Origin: Gloeocapsa sp. PCC 7428 | Lineage (GTDB): Bacteria > Cyanobacteriota > Cyanobacteriia > Cyanobacteriales > Chroococcidiopsidaceae | DNA: 64,000 bases | Reading direction: 5' to 3' | NCBI RefSeq assembly: GCF_000317555.1 | Contig: NC_019745.1 | Location: forward strand, 2,170,001 to 2,234,000 | Shown here: piece by piece, positions 1 to 9,026 of the stretch | Position numbering within the stretch: the stretch's first letter is position 1 | How the letters are laid out: every line of letters starts with the position of its first letter | Translations under genes and position numbers: made by a program | The notes under the pieces: model-generated | What the model was told of the DNA's origin: nothing | Databases searched by the model: none | Seen by the model: the letters and a program-made list of their open reading frames with translations, nothing else

Positions 1-625
1 TTCCGATGCCGGTGTCTTCTACAAATGGTACAATTTCATGCTCAAGATCGCGTCCTAGGAGCGAATAATACATTTGTGCAGCGACAAACTGAGTATAGTT
101 TTTACTCTTTTGAATTCCTAACATCAGCGCAGCTTTCCAAGCGGGAAAATTAGAAAAACCAACATAGCGAACTTTGCCTTGTCTTACTAAGTCATCCAAA
201 GCGTGGATAGTTTCTTCAATCGGTGTCAAAGGATCGGGAATATGTAATTGATAAAGGTCGATGTAATCGGTTTCCAGTCGCTTTAAACTAGCTTCAGCAG
301 AGGCAATAATGTGACGATAGGAAAGTCCGGTGTCAGTCAATGCATTACCCGTACGAAAGCCCACCTTGGTTGCGATAATAGCATCCTGGCGACGATTTGC
401 CAAAGCTTTACCGAGCATGATTTCTGACTGTCCGCCCGTGTAAGCATCGGCGGTATCAAATAGGTTTATACCTGCGTCTAACACACGATTAACCATTTGA
501 TCTGCAACCGTTTGATCGATATTGTTGGTGACACCAGGAACGAGTTCACCTTGTCCAAATGTCATTGCACCAAAAGCAAGTCGCGAAACGACTAAACCTG
601 TGTGTCCTAAAGTTGTGTATTGCAT
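1..625 (-). CDS. Aldo/keto reductase (partial, 3' end cut by window edge)
   Basis: Probable NADPH-dependent oxidoreductase of the aldo/keto reductase superfamily. Reading the complement from the ATG at 625 gives a protein starting MQYTTLGHTGLVVSRLAFG, typical of the family's first strand. About 208 residues are present before the left edge cuts the gene. Visible family signatures are the catalytic Asp/Tyr region (FDTADAYTGGQSE), the catalytic Lys in ATKVGF, the His in YQLHIPDP, and the GFSNF strand. The substrate cannot be told from the sequence. The next gene upstream, a DUF29 gene on the same strand, begins about 550 bases away. Confidence 0.9.
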   Translation of the reverse strand, partial: MQYTTLGHTGLVVSRLAFGAMTFGQGELVPGVTNNIDQTVADQMVNRVLDAGINLFDTADAYTGGQSEIMLGKALANRRQDAIIATKVGFRTGNALTDTGLSYRHIIASAEASLKRLETDYIDLYQLHIPDPLTPIEETIHALDDLVRQGKVRYVGFSNFPAWKAALMLGIQKSKNYTQFVAAQMYYSLLGRDLEHEIVPFVEDTGIG

Positions 626-721
626 CTTATACTTTGATGGTTCACCGTTGTTCTTAATTTACGCAATCGGATAGTGAACTTCATGCCCGATGCTTGCGCC
701 GTTTTATCAAAATCTTGCGGT

Positions 722-1174
722 TTACTCTTGCGAATATGGTTCGCCAGGAAAAAAGGAATCGCTCAAAATTTCCTCTAGTGTATAAGTACACTCAACCGGA
801 AAAGTTTTGTCAGGTAAGTTCGTTTCTCCTACAGCTAAATCTTTGCCATTTTGGTAGGCTATTAATACTGCTTCCTGAAGATAGGACTTTAAGCTAGGGT
901 TTTCTTGCAAAAGCTGTTGAATTTCACGGCGCTGCACTCGAATTGTACTTAACCAGCTACGACTGCGCCGTTGGGGTTGATACTCCCATTTAAGCAAATG
1001 TCCGATTAATATACTCAATCGGTTGCGTAATTCCTGGCGTTGTTGTTTTCCCAAAGACTCAATTTCCTCAATTAAATTTGGCAAGTCGAGTTCGTGCCAT
1101 TTACAATCGCGGAGTAACTTTGCTTGTTCTTGAGTCCAGGCATAGAAATCAATATCGTAGAGATTGTTGATCAT
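722..1174 (-). CDS. DUF29 domain-containing protein
   Basis: A 150-residue member of the DUF29 family, which is expanded in cyanobacteria and has no settled function. The typical opening is present (LYDIDFYAWTQEQAKLLR), followed by the LDLPNLIEEIESLGK helix and the HLLKWEYQP segment. The start at 1174 is chosen because the family homology begins exactly there. A longer frame reading upstream would run into the AraC gene through the repeat-like GGTAATTGG stretch. It lies 22 bases after the AraC stop and on the same strand, so the two may be co-transcribed. Confidence 0.85.
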   Translation of the reverse strand: MINNLYDIDFYAWTQEQAKLLRDCKWHELDLPNLIEEIESLGKQQRQELRNRLSILIGHLLKWEYQPQRRSRSWLSTIRVQRREIQQLLQENPSLKSYLQEAVLIAYQNGKDLAVGETNLPDKTFPVECTYTLEEILSDSFFPGEPYSQE

Positions 1175-1196
1175 TGGCGTGGTAATTGGTAATTGG

Positions 1197-2063
1197 TTAT
1201 AAACCGTCGCGATATTGTTTTGGTGTGACTTTGGTAAGTTTACGAAATTGTGCGGTGAAGTGACTTTGGTTATAAAAACCAACACGATAGGCTACTTCTG
1301 CGATCGCCAGCCGCGTTACCGATAACATAATCTTGGCGCGTTCAATGCGTCTTTGTGTTAGATAACGATAGGGTGATTCTCCGGTTGCAGTTTTAAAGGC
1401 GCGGGCAAAATAAAATTGACTGATGTGAACGACAGCTGCCATATCAGCAATTGTGATATCTTCTGCCAAGTTTTCTTCAATAAAATTTTTAACTTGATTG
1501 AGTTTAAATGTATCTAGTAGTTTATTTCCTAATTGAGGTTTTACCAGTACAAAACTATAGTTTCGCAGCAGATGAATCATCAACAAATTTCTGAGTGACT
1601 CAGTATAAACTTTTCCCGCTAATCCTTTATTGATGATTTCTGCTTTGAGTAATTGTGCTATATAAAGAATAGTATTGTCAGGAAAAATGACGCGGTATTC
1701 AATTTCAACAGGAGTAGATAAACTGTTTTCTACGGCAACTTGATTAAGTAATTGTTGATCGAGCGTGATGTTGATGTATTCGCTGACTTGTTCTCGATAG
1801 TGCCAAACAAAATCATGCTCACAATAGAGAAAAACACTGCCTGGTGGTAAAGCTGTCGTTTGACTCGCAGTACCATCAACAGACCAAGTGACGCGATCGT
1901 GTGGTGCAAAAGCAACACTAATTGTATTTCTAGGCATAGCAAAATCAAATTCGCCGATCGCCTTCATACAACTATATTCAACGGTAATACCTTCCCATTG
2001 TTGAGTCAGCGTTGATAAAGGAGATGAGTTATGAATCGGTAGCGATCGCACAATTTTTCTCAT
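1197..2063 (-). CDS. AraC family transcriptional regulator
   Basis: A 288-residue regulator with a C-terminal AraC/XylS DNA-binding domain of two helix-turn-helix units. The first helix region is ITIADMAAVVHISQFYFARAF. It is followed by GESPYRYLTQRRIERAKIML, and the second unit ends with VAYRVGFYNQSHFTAQFRK and TPKQYR. The N-terminal part (about 1-170) looks like a cupin-like sensor domain without a recognisable ligand. The nearby aldo/keto reductase is a possible target, but this is only suggested by position. Confidence 0.9.
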   Translation of the reverse strand: MRKIVRSLPIHNSSPLSTLTQQWEGITVEYSCMKAIGEFDFAMPRNTISVAFAPHDRVTWSVDGTASQTTALPPGSVFLYCEHDFVWHYREQVSEYINITLDQQLLNQVAVENSLSTPVEIEYRVIFPDNTILYIAQLLKAEIINKGLAGKVYTESLRNLLMIHLLRNYSFVLVKPQLGNKLLDTFKLNQVKNFIEENLAEDITIADMAAVVHISQFYFARAFKTATGESPYRYLTQRRIERAKIMLSVTRLAIAEVAYRVGFYNQSHFTAQFRKLTKVTPKQYRDGL

Positions 2064-2339
2064 AACTAACTACCATAAAATAAATCTTTATTAAAACGTA
2101 GCTTCATTCAAGAAAAGTAGAAAATCGTCATGCTCTAGAACATAACTCTTTGTAGCTTAACTTTCAACTTTGTTCCTACTAAATCCCCTCTGCTTTGTGT
2201 ACTTTGTGGTTCATCAAAAAAAGATGCTACAAAAAATATTATCCTCTCACTTTTATCAAAGCGCTAACACTGCCAGCGATCGCGTCCCTCGTTTGTAGCT
2301 AAAATAATGATAAGACGTGCATCAAGTTCGGCTAGGCAA

Positions 2340-3029
2340 ATGAATAACATCTTCGGTAAAAAATCCTATCTGGCTAAGCAAATATTCTTACTAAGCCTTG
2401 CAGTAGCTAATATCTCTATTATTGGTATTGTACCGAGTCGGATAGCACAAGCTGCCCAGGAAGTTCCGATTGTGAGTTCCGCAGCTTTAGGGCAAAATAT
2501 GGATGTTCCCTGGTCGCGTCCTGTCAGAATTAACGATCCATTTGAAGGAAGTTATTTAGGAGTTTTTGATCGCAACTACTTTTATCGCAGGTTTCTCAAT
2601 AACAACGTCAGGTTTGAAATATTAAGTCTTTGGAGTCCGAATTCAGTTCGTTTCTTGTTAGCTTCCAGAGAAAGAAATTGTGCTTATTCGAGGAGATTTT
2701 CATATAACCGCTTGTTAGCACCGCGCATTCTTGCTTATCGAGGACACAAATACTTATACACAGGATTTCCTTACGCTAGCTTCCCAGTTTCAAGATGTGC
2801 GATCGCAAGTAATACGCAAAATGCAGTTCGACTGTTTATCCGAACTGGCGAACAAGTTTATCAACTTGATGGTAGAAACAGTACATTTGCTATTAATCCT
2901 GATGTAGCAAAAGCTTTAAGATCAACTCCGATTGAGAATGTGCAAATTAGGTTAGTGACAGAAAGCGGAGAAACAATTGATAGTGAAATTGGTAGGGGAA
3001 CTGTTGAATCTTGGAGAAATATTTATTAA
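2340..3029 (+). CDS. Hypothetical secreted protein
   Basis: No known family recognised. From the ATG at 2340 the protein is about 229 residues. It has a signal-peptide-like N-terminus: basic residues, a hydrophobic run (IFLLSLAVANISIIGIV), and an A-Q-A type cleavage site near the AQAAQE sequence. The mature part is rich in Arg, Asn and aromatic residues, with two cysteines (ERNCAY, SRCAIAS) that could form a disulfide. An alternative start at 2307 adds 11 residues; 2340 gives a shorter basic segment and has an AGG a few bases upstream. Periplasmic or outer-layer location is inferred. Confidence 0.6.
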   Translation: MNNIFGKKSYLAKQIFLLSLAVANISIIGIVPSRIAQAAQEVPIVSSAALGQNMDVPWSRPVRINDPFEGSYLGVFDRNYFYRRFLNNNVRFEILSLWSPNSVRFLLASRERNCAYSRRFSYNRLLAPRILAYRGHKYLYTGFPYASFPVSRCAIASNTQNAVRLFIRTGEQVYQLDGRNSTFAINPDVAKALRSTPIENVQIRLVTESGETIDSEIGRGTVESWRNIY

Positions 3030-3033
3030 GAAC

Positions 3034-3084
3034 TAAGTAAGTGGGTAAAAATAAACATAACTAAGGGCTGGTAATTGGTAATTG
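3034..3084. repeat. Dispersed repeat, copy 1
   Basis: Downstream of the secreted-protein gene lies a TAAGTAAG..AAAATAAACATAACT block followed by a double GGTAATTGG unit. A close copy in the opposite orientation lies at 50369-50427, between the adenine deaminase and permease genes. Both are intergenic. Confidence 0.6.
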
Positions 3085-3181
3085 GAGTAACAATTAACTA
3101 CTATTAACAATCTGCGAGAAGGCTTTGCCAATGTGTCTACGCTAAAAATCAGGAAAGTTTTTTGCTTTCTTATAGCTTTCC

Positions 3182-3805
3182 TTAGAGCATAATTAATCCT
3201 TGTCGCGCACCAATTGTTACGGCTTCAGTGCGGCTAGAAACATTGAGTTTCGTAAAAATTGATGATACGTGAAATTTGACCGTATGCTCAGAAATATGCA
3301 AGTGACGCGCGATCGCTTTATTACTCCATCCTTCGGCTATCATTGCCAAAACCTCGATTTCCCTAGCAGTTAATGCTTGCATGGGAGAAGTTGGAGAGGT
3401 ACGGCTACTAGCTGGTAATAAAGATAGAAGAACATCAAGCGTTTCTGGATGTAGTACGACAAGTCCGGTAGAAACGGCTGTGACTGTTGCGACAATTTCC
3501 TCTGGTGTTGCTGAACGCGGTAAGATTGCCCGTACTCCTAAGCGCAATGCATCGCTACTCAAATCACTAAGCACGTCAGTAAGAAGAACTGTTGGTATTT
3601 CTGCGATCGCATTGAGTGCGAGAAATTGCGATATGTCGTCATCTAGTCCTAAGAGTAAGACATCACAATCGTCCTCAATCACGACCGACAATGTATCGAA
3701 GTTTGCCGTTGCATTGACAACTGTTAAGTCTGGGCTAGCGCGAATGATACTTTCTAACCCTGCACGTACAATGCGATCAGATGCAACTATCAATACGCGG
3801 ATCAC
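3182..3805 (-). CDS. LuxR/NarL-type response regulator with degenerate receiver
   Basis: A 207-residue regulator with an N-terminal receiver fold (about 1-120) and a C-terminal LuxR-type helix-turn-helix (LTAREIEVLAMIAEGWSNKA, HISEHTVKFHVSSI, RTEAV). The receiver lacks canonical residues. The phospho-acceptor position in DVLLLGLDDD is Gly instead of Asp. The first acidic pair is reduced to SD, and the conserved Lys is Arg (AILPRSA). It therefore probably does not work by ordinary Asp phosphorylation. The start is GTG at 3805, overlapping by GTGA the end of an open stretch that descends from a PDZ-containing protease gene. This suggests translational coupling to the HtrA-like gene upstream. 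Confidence 0.88.
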   Translation of the reverse strand: MIRVLIVASDRIVRAGLESIIRASPDLTVVNATANFDTLSVVIEDDCDVLLLGLDDDISQFLALNAIAEIPTVLLTDVLSDLSSDALRLGVRAILPRSATPEEIVATVTAVSTGLVVLHPETLDVLLSLLPASSRTSPTSPMQALTAREIEVLAMIAEGWSNKAIARHLHISEHTVKFHVSSIFTKLNVSSRTEAVTIGARQGLIML

Positions 3806-4005
3806 GCCGCCTCCATTGGGTCGCTTTTAAAAGATATATGACAGGTGATGGATTGTCCGCCACGTAGAATATTCAGTTCTAATGTTTCCGCTTGGGTTAA
3901 ATCAAACGCAGTACGCAACAACTGTCCATTGATACCAATGACAATATCGCCATACGTTGATTTTCTAAAGGTACGCGTACAGGCTGGATAGTGAATGTGA
4001 AAGTT
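3802..4005 (-). pseudogene. Remnant of a second HtrA/PDZ protease gene
   Basis: Directly after the stop codon of the HtrA-like gene, and in the same frame, 67 codons remain open up to a TGA at 3802-3804. The encoded segment includes GDIVIGINGQLLRTAFDL and LELNILRGGQSI, which is the C-terminal half of a PDZ domain. It parallels GDVLVSLDDTPM..IIRGGN in the intact neighbour. There is no catalytic part and no convincing start codon. It is best read as the tail of a deleted second protease gene whose stop still overlaps the response-regulator start. Confidence 0.55.
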
Positions 4006-4968
4006 CTATTTTTCTCGACTAGGGCGTTCGCCTACAGTTATTGTTACTTGCACCAAATTGCCACCACGAATGATCGCCGCATTTAGCGTTTGATTGACGC
4101 GTTCTGGTTCTAACATCGCTAACACTTGGGCAGTATCACTCATTGGTGTATCATCAAGCGATACCAAAACATCACCAATCATAACCCCAGCGCGATCGCC
4201 TGGACTGTTTGGCTCTACATTGACAATGATGATTCCTGAAGTTGTTGGTAAATTCAAAGTTTGCTGGAGATTCGCTGGTAAACGAACAGGTTGCATTCCC
4301 AAACCAAGATAACCACGGGTGATGCGTCCTTTTTCTAGCAGTTGATTGACAACGCGGTTAACGGTACTGACAGGAATTGTGAGATTTATCCGCCGCGACA
4401 ATCCAGTGGTGTTAATTCCTAAAACACTACCTGTAACATCAACTAATGAACCACCGGAAAATCCAGGATACAATGTTACATCAGGGCGGATAAACTGATC
4501 GATTTGACTACCGTACCAACTGCGCCAAGAATTACCAACTGTACTAATTATCCCGAAGCTAGCTGCGATCGCCCCATCACCCGAACGCCCAACAGCTAAC
4601 GCGATATGTCCTATCTTGAGTGATTTTGTATCGCCTAGTACTGCGGTTGGGATAGTTTCTTCTAGCTTAAGAACAGCTAAATCAGTACTAGAATCTCGCC
4701 CCACTAATGTTACAGGAACACTACGATTATCAAAGAGCGTTACAGTAATTTCTTCTTCACGCTTCAACGCGTGATCGGCAGTAACAATCACACCAGGCTG
4801 CCAATGAACTCCACTCGATGATATTCGGTGTCGCGCATTCACAGCAACTACCGCACTACTCACTTGTTCTACCGCTGCGGCTAAATTATTCGAGAATGCC
4901 CGCAAGTTAGATGTACTGTCACTTGATACCATTTCTCTTCCCCAGTTGCAATTCGCTTCTGTCATCAT
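4006..4968 (-). CDS. HtrA-like S1C serine protease
   Basis: A 320-residue trypsin-like protease with one PDZ domain (Deg/HtrA family). The catalytic triad is visible as His66 (VTADHALK), Asp96 (STDLAVL) and Ser171 (GFSGGSLVD). The PDZ domain spans about 225-310 (GIIIVNVEPNSPGDRAGVMIGDVLV). No signal peptide is apparent, so a cytoplasmic or lumen-independent role is possible; many HtrA proteins are exported. An alternative start is the internal Met13. The gene is followed by a PDZ remnant and the degenerate response regulator on the same strand, which looks like one transcription unit. Confidence 0.9.
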   Translation of the reverse strand: MMTEANCNWGREMVSSDSTSNLRAFSNNLAAAVEQVSSAVVAVNARHRISSSGVHWQPGVIVTADHALKREEEITVTLFDNRSVPVTLVGRDSSTDLAVLKLEETIPTAVLGDTKSLKIGHIALAVGRSGDGAIAASFGIISTVGNSWRSWYGSQIDQFIRPDVTLYPGFSGGSLVDVTGSVLGINTTGLSRRINLTIPVSTVNRVVNQLLEKGRITRGYLGLGMQPVRLPANLQQTLNLPTTSGIIIVNVEPNSPGDRAGVMIGDVLVSLDDTPMSDTAQVLAMLEPERVNQTLNAAIIRGGNLVQVTITVGERPSREK

Positions 4969-5178
4969 CGTGGCGAATTGTCTCGATACATGACATCGGT
5001 GAAATGGGTAGGCTAGGACCTAGAAAAATGGGTAGGTGGGTAAGAGGGAATAGCATTTTAGTCTCTCCCACACTTCCACACTCCTACTAGTCACTCAATA
5101 AGCAATAATGTGCCAGAAAATTCTAGAATAGGTGAGAAACTATCTATAGTTACTCAAATAGCAATAATTTAAAGATAT

Positions 5179-5442
5179 ATGCCTCCTCGTTGGCCGCGTA
5201 AACCCGATCGCCGCGATCCAGCGTATCGTCGCTTGGACGATCGCATGAATTTTGCAACGCACGTCGCAATCTTTGCTGTGACAAATTCTGGGTTGTGGTT
5301 TTTCTACAACCTTAAGTCTATTACTTGGACTTGGCTACCTTGGTTGACGGCAAGTTGGTTAGTTGTGTTACTGGTGCATTTAATTTATATTTCGGCGATC
5401 GCTGATTATTCTGAGCCAGAAAATCCCTCAAAGTCTACTTAA
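5179..5442 (+). CDS. 2TM domain-containing membrane protein
   Basis: An 87-residue protein matching the 2TM domain pattern: a charged N-terminus (PRRWPRKPDRR-like), the DPAYRRLDDRMNFATHVA motif, a first membrane helix (HVAIFAVTNSGLWFFYNL), a WTWLPWL turn and a second helix (SWLVVLLVHLIYISAIA). Function unknown; inner-membrane location inferred. The DUF3181 gene follows 66 bases downstream on the same strand. Confidence 0.8.
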   Translation: MPPRWPRKPDRRDPAYRRLDDRMNFATHVAIFAVTNSGLWFFYNLKSITWTWLPWLTASWLVVLLVHLIYISAIADYSEPENPSKST

Positions 5443-5508
5443 AGATAGATGAAAATGAATCGTTAATTAGAAATTGTGACAGTGAGATCGCAAATTGAGT
5501 TCAAAATT

Positions 5509-5817
5509 ATGGCTAACCAAAGTACGACAGAAATTCTCGAAGCGCTAGCATCTGAAATTGGCGAAAACGTTTATATTGATGTTGCTAAATGGCATCTTTA
5601 CCTTTCTGATGCAAAGCTACACAAGGTTTTAGCAGAAAAATTTTATCCACTTCTTTCGGCTAATTCTGTTAATGAAGATGAAGTTTTAGCAATTTTAAAA
5701 GATATGCCAATTAAGATTGGCGGTGGCAGAAGAGAAATTCCTTTAATTGATTTATTGCCAATGCAATGTCAAGTGAACTTGATCGATATTGTGGAGAAGT
5801 ATCAAAGTCGATTTTAA
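5509..5817 (+). CDS. DUF3181 family protein
   Basis: A 102-residue protein resembling the small cyanobacterial DUF3181 family: TTEILEALASEIGENVYIDVAKWHLYL, then HKVLAEKFYPLL, then a GGGRREIPLIDLLP loop. The start at 5509 (MANQSTTEIL) is preferred to an upstream in-frame start at 5476 because homology-like sequence begins there. Function unknown. It converges with murJ, ending 7 bases before the murJ stop. Confidence 0.8.
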   Translation: MANQSTTEILEALASEIGENVYIDVAKWHLYLSDAKLHKVLAEKFYPLLSANSVNEDEVLAILKDMPIKIGGGRREIPLIDLLPMQCQVNLIDIVEKYQSRF

Positions 5818-5824
5818 TACTTAA

Positions 5825-7417
5825 TTATCTCGCAAAACGCTGGCGCAGGCGTGAGATTACCAGATCAACTTCAGGTAAATTCATTTGTAAAGCGATCGCT
5901 GCGAACACACCAAGTCCAACTAAACCAGATACAGTTAGTTGCAACAGCTGAACAATTAAACCCTCACTACCGAGTATTTGTCGAGTAGCCCAAAGCGTCG
6001 CCCAACTCGCAGTTCCAGCAACAAAACTGCTAGCGGTTAGGCTCAAAATCGGTATACTCCAATCACGCAGCGGTAAACCATTGAGCCGACGGTTGAGGAT
6101 GAGAAGGAACATAATTGTTGAAGCAAAATTAACTCCTACTGTTGCTAGCGTAATCCCTGGAGCGCCAAAAGGCTTCACGAGGATGTAATCAAGCCCCGCG
6201 TTGAGGATGATATTGAGCAAACTAACGCGAAACGGAGTCGTGCCATCACCCAATGCATAAAATACTCTAACGAGGACATCACGCGCTAAGTAGACAAACA
6301 TTCCAATCCCATACGCCATGAGTACAGATGCGACTAACTGCGAACCTGCTTGCCCAAAAGCGCCACGTTCGTAAATTACGCGGACAATGGGAACTGCTAA
6401 AGCAACAAATAGCGCGCCCAATGGTAGCATCGTAATTGCCGTAACGAGTAAGCCTTGACGAATACGCAGTTTGAGATTTACCCAGTCTTCGGGTGCGGCT
6501 AACTGCGAAAGCATTGGGAGTAAGGGCAACAAAATCATATTTGAAATAATGCCTAAGGGCGTTTGCACAAGTAAACCAGCGTAGCTAAATGCTGCTGCTG
6601 CACCTGCAATTCCTGAAGCAAAAAAGAGATCGGTATAGAGATTAATTTGCATCATTCCTGATGAAAACGTTGCAGGAGCCATAATATTAATGACTTCGCG
6701 GACTCCAGGAGAGCGAAAATCAAATCTCAAGCGGAGTGTCCCAAGTCCTAACCGCCACTGTGTAATGAGTTGGGCAAGCCATTGTAAAATTGCACCGGCA
6801 AGCGTTCCCCAAGCTAAAACTTGTCCGCCTAGTAAAGCGTACCGTGGTAAAACAATATCATCTCCCAGTTGAAAGGCTAAGATTCCCAGTCCAATAATGA
6901 TTGTGATGCTAGAAAGTACTGGACTAATTGAAAGTAGCCAATATTGATTTGCGGTATTTAAAGTACCAAAGCCAATTCCTACTAACCCCGCGAGTAATGC
7001 CATCGGTGCCATAATTTGCAGTTGCACAGTGGCGATCGCTTGTGTTTGTGGACTGAGTTGCGGACCTAGTAAGCTAATAAAAAAGTCGGCGAAGACAACC
7101 AAGATAACTGTAATGAAAATGAGCAATCCACTTACGAGCGTGGTTGTTGTTTCGACTAACTGCGCAGATTCTTGTTTGCTGCGTTTGGATAAAACACTCA
7201 CTATAGCACTATGAATCGGTCCATTGACACCACCGAGTAGCACCCAGAAGAAGCTAGGAACAACGTAGGCATAGCTATAAGCATTCGCCACCACACCAAC
7301 ACCAAACGCCGCCGCGATCGCTTGTTGGCGCACGAGGGCTACGAGTTTACTCAGCAAAGTTGCAACTGCAACGATTCCAGCAATTCCAGCTAACGAACGA
7401 GAAGGTTTTTCAGACAC
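5825..7417 (-). CDS. murJ: MurJ/MviN lipid II flippase
   Basis: A 530-residue polytopic membrane protein of the MOP superfamily that flips lipid II across the cytoplasmic membrane for peptidoglycan synthesis. The N-terminus SLAGIAGIVAVATLLSKLVA and ARQQAIAAAFG are typical, as are VLLGGVNGPIHSAIVSVLS and the long series of hydrophobic helices with the RVFYALGDGTTPFRVS loop. Length fits the family. It stands alone, convergent with the DUF3181 gene. Confidence 0.93.
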   Translation of the reverse strand: MSEKPSRSLAGIAGIVAVATLLSKLVALVRQQAIAAAFGVGVVANAYSYAYVVPSFFWVLLGGVNGPIHSAIVSVLSKRSKQESAQLVETTTTLVSGLLIFITVILVVFADFFISLLGPQLSPQTQAIATVQLQIMAPMALLAGLVGIGFGTLNTANQYWLLSISPVLSSITIIIGLGILAFQLGDDIVLPRYALLGGQVLAWGTLAGAILQWLAQLITQWRLGLGTLRLRFDFRSPGVREVINIMAPATFSSGMMQINLYTDLFFASGIAGAAAAFSYAGLLVQTPLGIISNMILLPLLPMLSQLAAPEDWVNLKLRIRQGLLVTAITMLPLGALFVALAVPIVRVIYERGAFGQAGSQLVASVLMAYGIGMFVYLARDVLVRVFYALGDGTTPFRVSLLNIILNAGLDYILVKPFGAPGITLATVGVNFASTIMFLLILNRRLNGLPLRDWSIPILSLTASSFVAGTASWATLWATRQILGSEGLIVQLLQLTVSGLVGLGVFAAIALQMNLPEVDLVISRLRQRFAR

Positions 7418-7527
7418 AAAGCATTACTACTATCTCAACCTCATAACATTTAACCGCGAATTGCGATTTTAGTGATTGAGCGTTGGCAGTTGGCTGCAAT
7501 GATTTTTTGCTTTGTGCTGTGCGATCG

Positions 7528-7767
7528 CTATTTCAACAAATCCTCAATTTCTTCATCTGTCAATCCAAACTGTCTAAAAATTCGCAATACATAAGCAGGA
7601 GACATTTCTTTTGCTCCCATATCAATTGGGACTACTCGTGTTTTACCTTCAACAACACGGGTATAAAGACTATGATCCCCTTTACCCTCTCGGTAAAATA
7701 TGCAACCTGCCTTTTCTATAAGTTTAATTAATTGCTTTGGCTTGAGAGAGGGAATATTTTTAGGCAT
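7528..7767 (-). CDS. HicA-like mRNA interferase toxin
   Basis: A 79-residue HicA/YcfA family protein with a double-stranded RNA-binding-like fold. Family signs are LKPKQLIKLIEKAGC, the GKGDHSLY motif carrying the catalytic His, and VVPIDMGAKEMSPAYVLRIFRQFGL. HicA toxins cut mRNA during stress and are neutralised by HicB. The gene overlaps the upstream HicB-like gene by 8 bases, so antitoxin comes first and toxin second, as in many HicBA units. Confidence 0.85.
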   Translation of the reverse strand: MPKNIPSLKPKQLIKLIEKAGCIFYREGKGDHSLYTRVVEGKTRVVPIDMGAKEMSPAYVLRIFRQFGLTDEEIEDLLK

Positions 7768-8026
7768 AAACTGCCCTAAACTCGTAAACTTCTGATCCTG
7801 GCTCCTTTGACTCTACAGTCAAAAACTCGTGCAATTCCTTTATCGGAACAGGAGCGCAATAAACATTAGATCTAGACTCGTAAACATCTTGAAAAGACTC
7901 AATCGCCTCCTTCAATTTTCCGATTGCGCTATCCTGCGTTTCGCCCTGACTCACAATTCCATTTTCTAAACATAAGGCAACCCAATAATCGGCACTTTGT
8001 CGCAGAATAACGGTGTAAAAATCCAT
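7760..8026 (-). CDS. HicB-like antitoxin
   Basis: An 88-residue HicB-type protein with a partial RNase H-like fold: YTVILRQSADYWVALCLEN, then SQGETQDSAIGKLKEAIESF. There is no obvious C-terminal DNA-binding helix-turn-helix or ribbon-helix-helix, so autorepression may need HicA or another factor. It is translated just ahead of the HicA-like toxin, with an 8-base overlap that indicates coupled expression. Confidence 0.8.
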   Translation of the reverse strand: MDFYTVILRQSADYWVALCLENGIVSQGETQDSAIGKLKEAIESFQDVYESRSNVYCAPVPIKELHEFLTVESKEPGSEVYEFRAVYA

Positions 8027-8241
8027 GTTGCTGGCTTTGTTGAAATAACCTTAGTATTGTTTAATTCTAGAACAGGTTTGGTGCGCTACCGACACGTCAA
8101 AACAAGACTTGATCCTGATGAGATGCGATCTTTACCAAATTGCTAAATGTGTTTCTCTTGTTAGTCCAGCACTATAATTTTGCTTGTTATCCACACTCAG
8201 AACTCAGATAAAGTCTCAGCGGTCAAATAGCGTAGACTTGG

Positions 8242-8916
8242 TTAAGGTTCGCTGTGAATTGCTGGAGGCTGTACCGAATTTTGAGGAGATACATATAAAC
8301 TCCAGAGGTTTCGTAGCAAGGCAAGAGCAAGGACTAAAAAGGCAATGGCACAAGCTCGGTAAGTTAAATTTGTCCAATATCTTGGCGATCGCTGCAACAC
8401 TTGAGTAATAATTCCAGCACAAAGAAATGCCCAGAGCATCGACGCAACCATAAAGCCAGTGAAAAAGATTAAATTGTGGCTAACTGTAGGATCGCTCACT
8501 CCGATAGCACCCATTGCACTGCCTAAAGCTGCCCAGTACGCTACATTTTGTGGATTTGTGATTGATAGCAAAATACCAGAACGCAAAGCATTTTTACTGT
8601 GAGTGTTTGTTCGATCGAGCTTGATGCTAAATTCTTTATTTGCCTCTTGCCATGCATCCCAAGCTAGCCAAAGTAGATAGAGTACGCCAGCAAGCCCAAT
8701 TGGTAGACGTAATAAGTCCCATTGCAAAAGTAATCCAACGCCTGTTAAACCTAGTACAGCCCAAAGCGCATCTCCTACAAGTGAGCCAATTTGTACAGCT
8801 AACGCACCTTTAAACCCACCTCTCATTCCCTGTCGAATAGTCTCTGCAAAAACTGCTCCAGGTGCAGCATTAAAGATGAATCCTAAAAGCAGTGCAGTAA
8901 AGAAAAGTGCGAACAT
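8242..8916 (-). CDS. LysE/RhtB family amino-acid exporter
   Basis: A 224-residue inner-membrane protein of the LysE superfamily. The N-terminal signature FNAAPGAVFAETIRQGMRGG, the G-x-x-x-G-D-rich second helix (QIGSLVGDALWAVLGL), the FSIKL linker and the ITNPQNVAYWAALG motif are all present, with about six membrane helices. It would export amino acids or similar small metabolites; the substrate is unknown. It diverges from the Dnd-associated cassette that begins at 9261. Confidence 0.9.
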   Translation of the reverse strand: MFALFFTALLLGFIFNAAPGAVFAETIRQGMRGGFKGALAVQIGSLVGDALWAVLGLTGVGLLLQWDLLRLPIGLAGVLYLLWLAWDAWQEANKEFSIKLDRTNTHSKNALRSGILLSITNPQNVAYWAALGSAMGAIGVSDPTVSHNLIFFTGFMVASMLWAFLCAGIITQVLQRSPRYWTNLTYRACAIAFLVLALALLRNLWSLYVSPQNSVQPPAIHSEP

Positions 8917-8997
8917 TAAGTTTCCTCTATTGCAGTCACTTCATTAAGTGTGCGATGAAATTGAAGATAAGAATAGGGATAATTGTTATTGCTTATT

Positions 8998-9026
8998 TTG
9001 ACAATTTAGAGTATATTTAAGATAAT
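8998..9026 (+). promoter_or_regulatory. Sigma-70 type promoter before the Dnd-associated cassette
   Basis: A perfect -35 box TTGACA at 8998-9003 is followed after 17 bases by GATAAT at 9021-9026, one mismatch from the consensus -10. Transcription would start near 9033 and leave a leader of roughly 230 bases before the first gene at 9261. The rest of 8917-9260 holds no gene. Confidence 0.6.
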
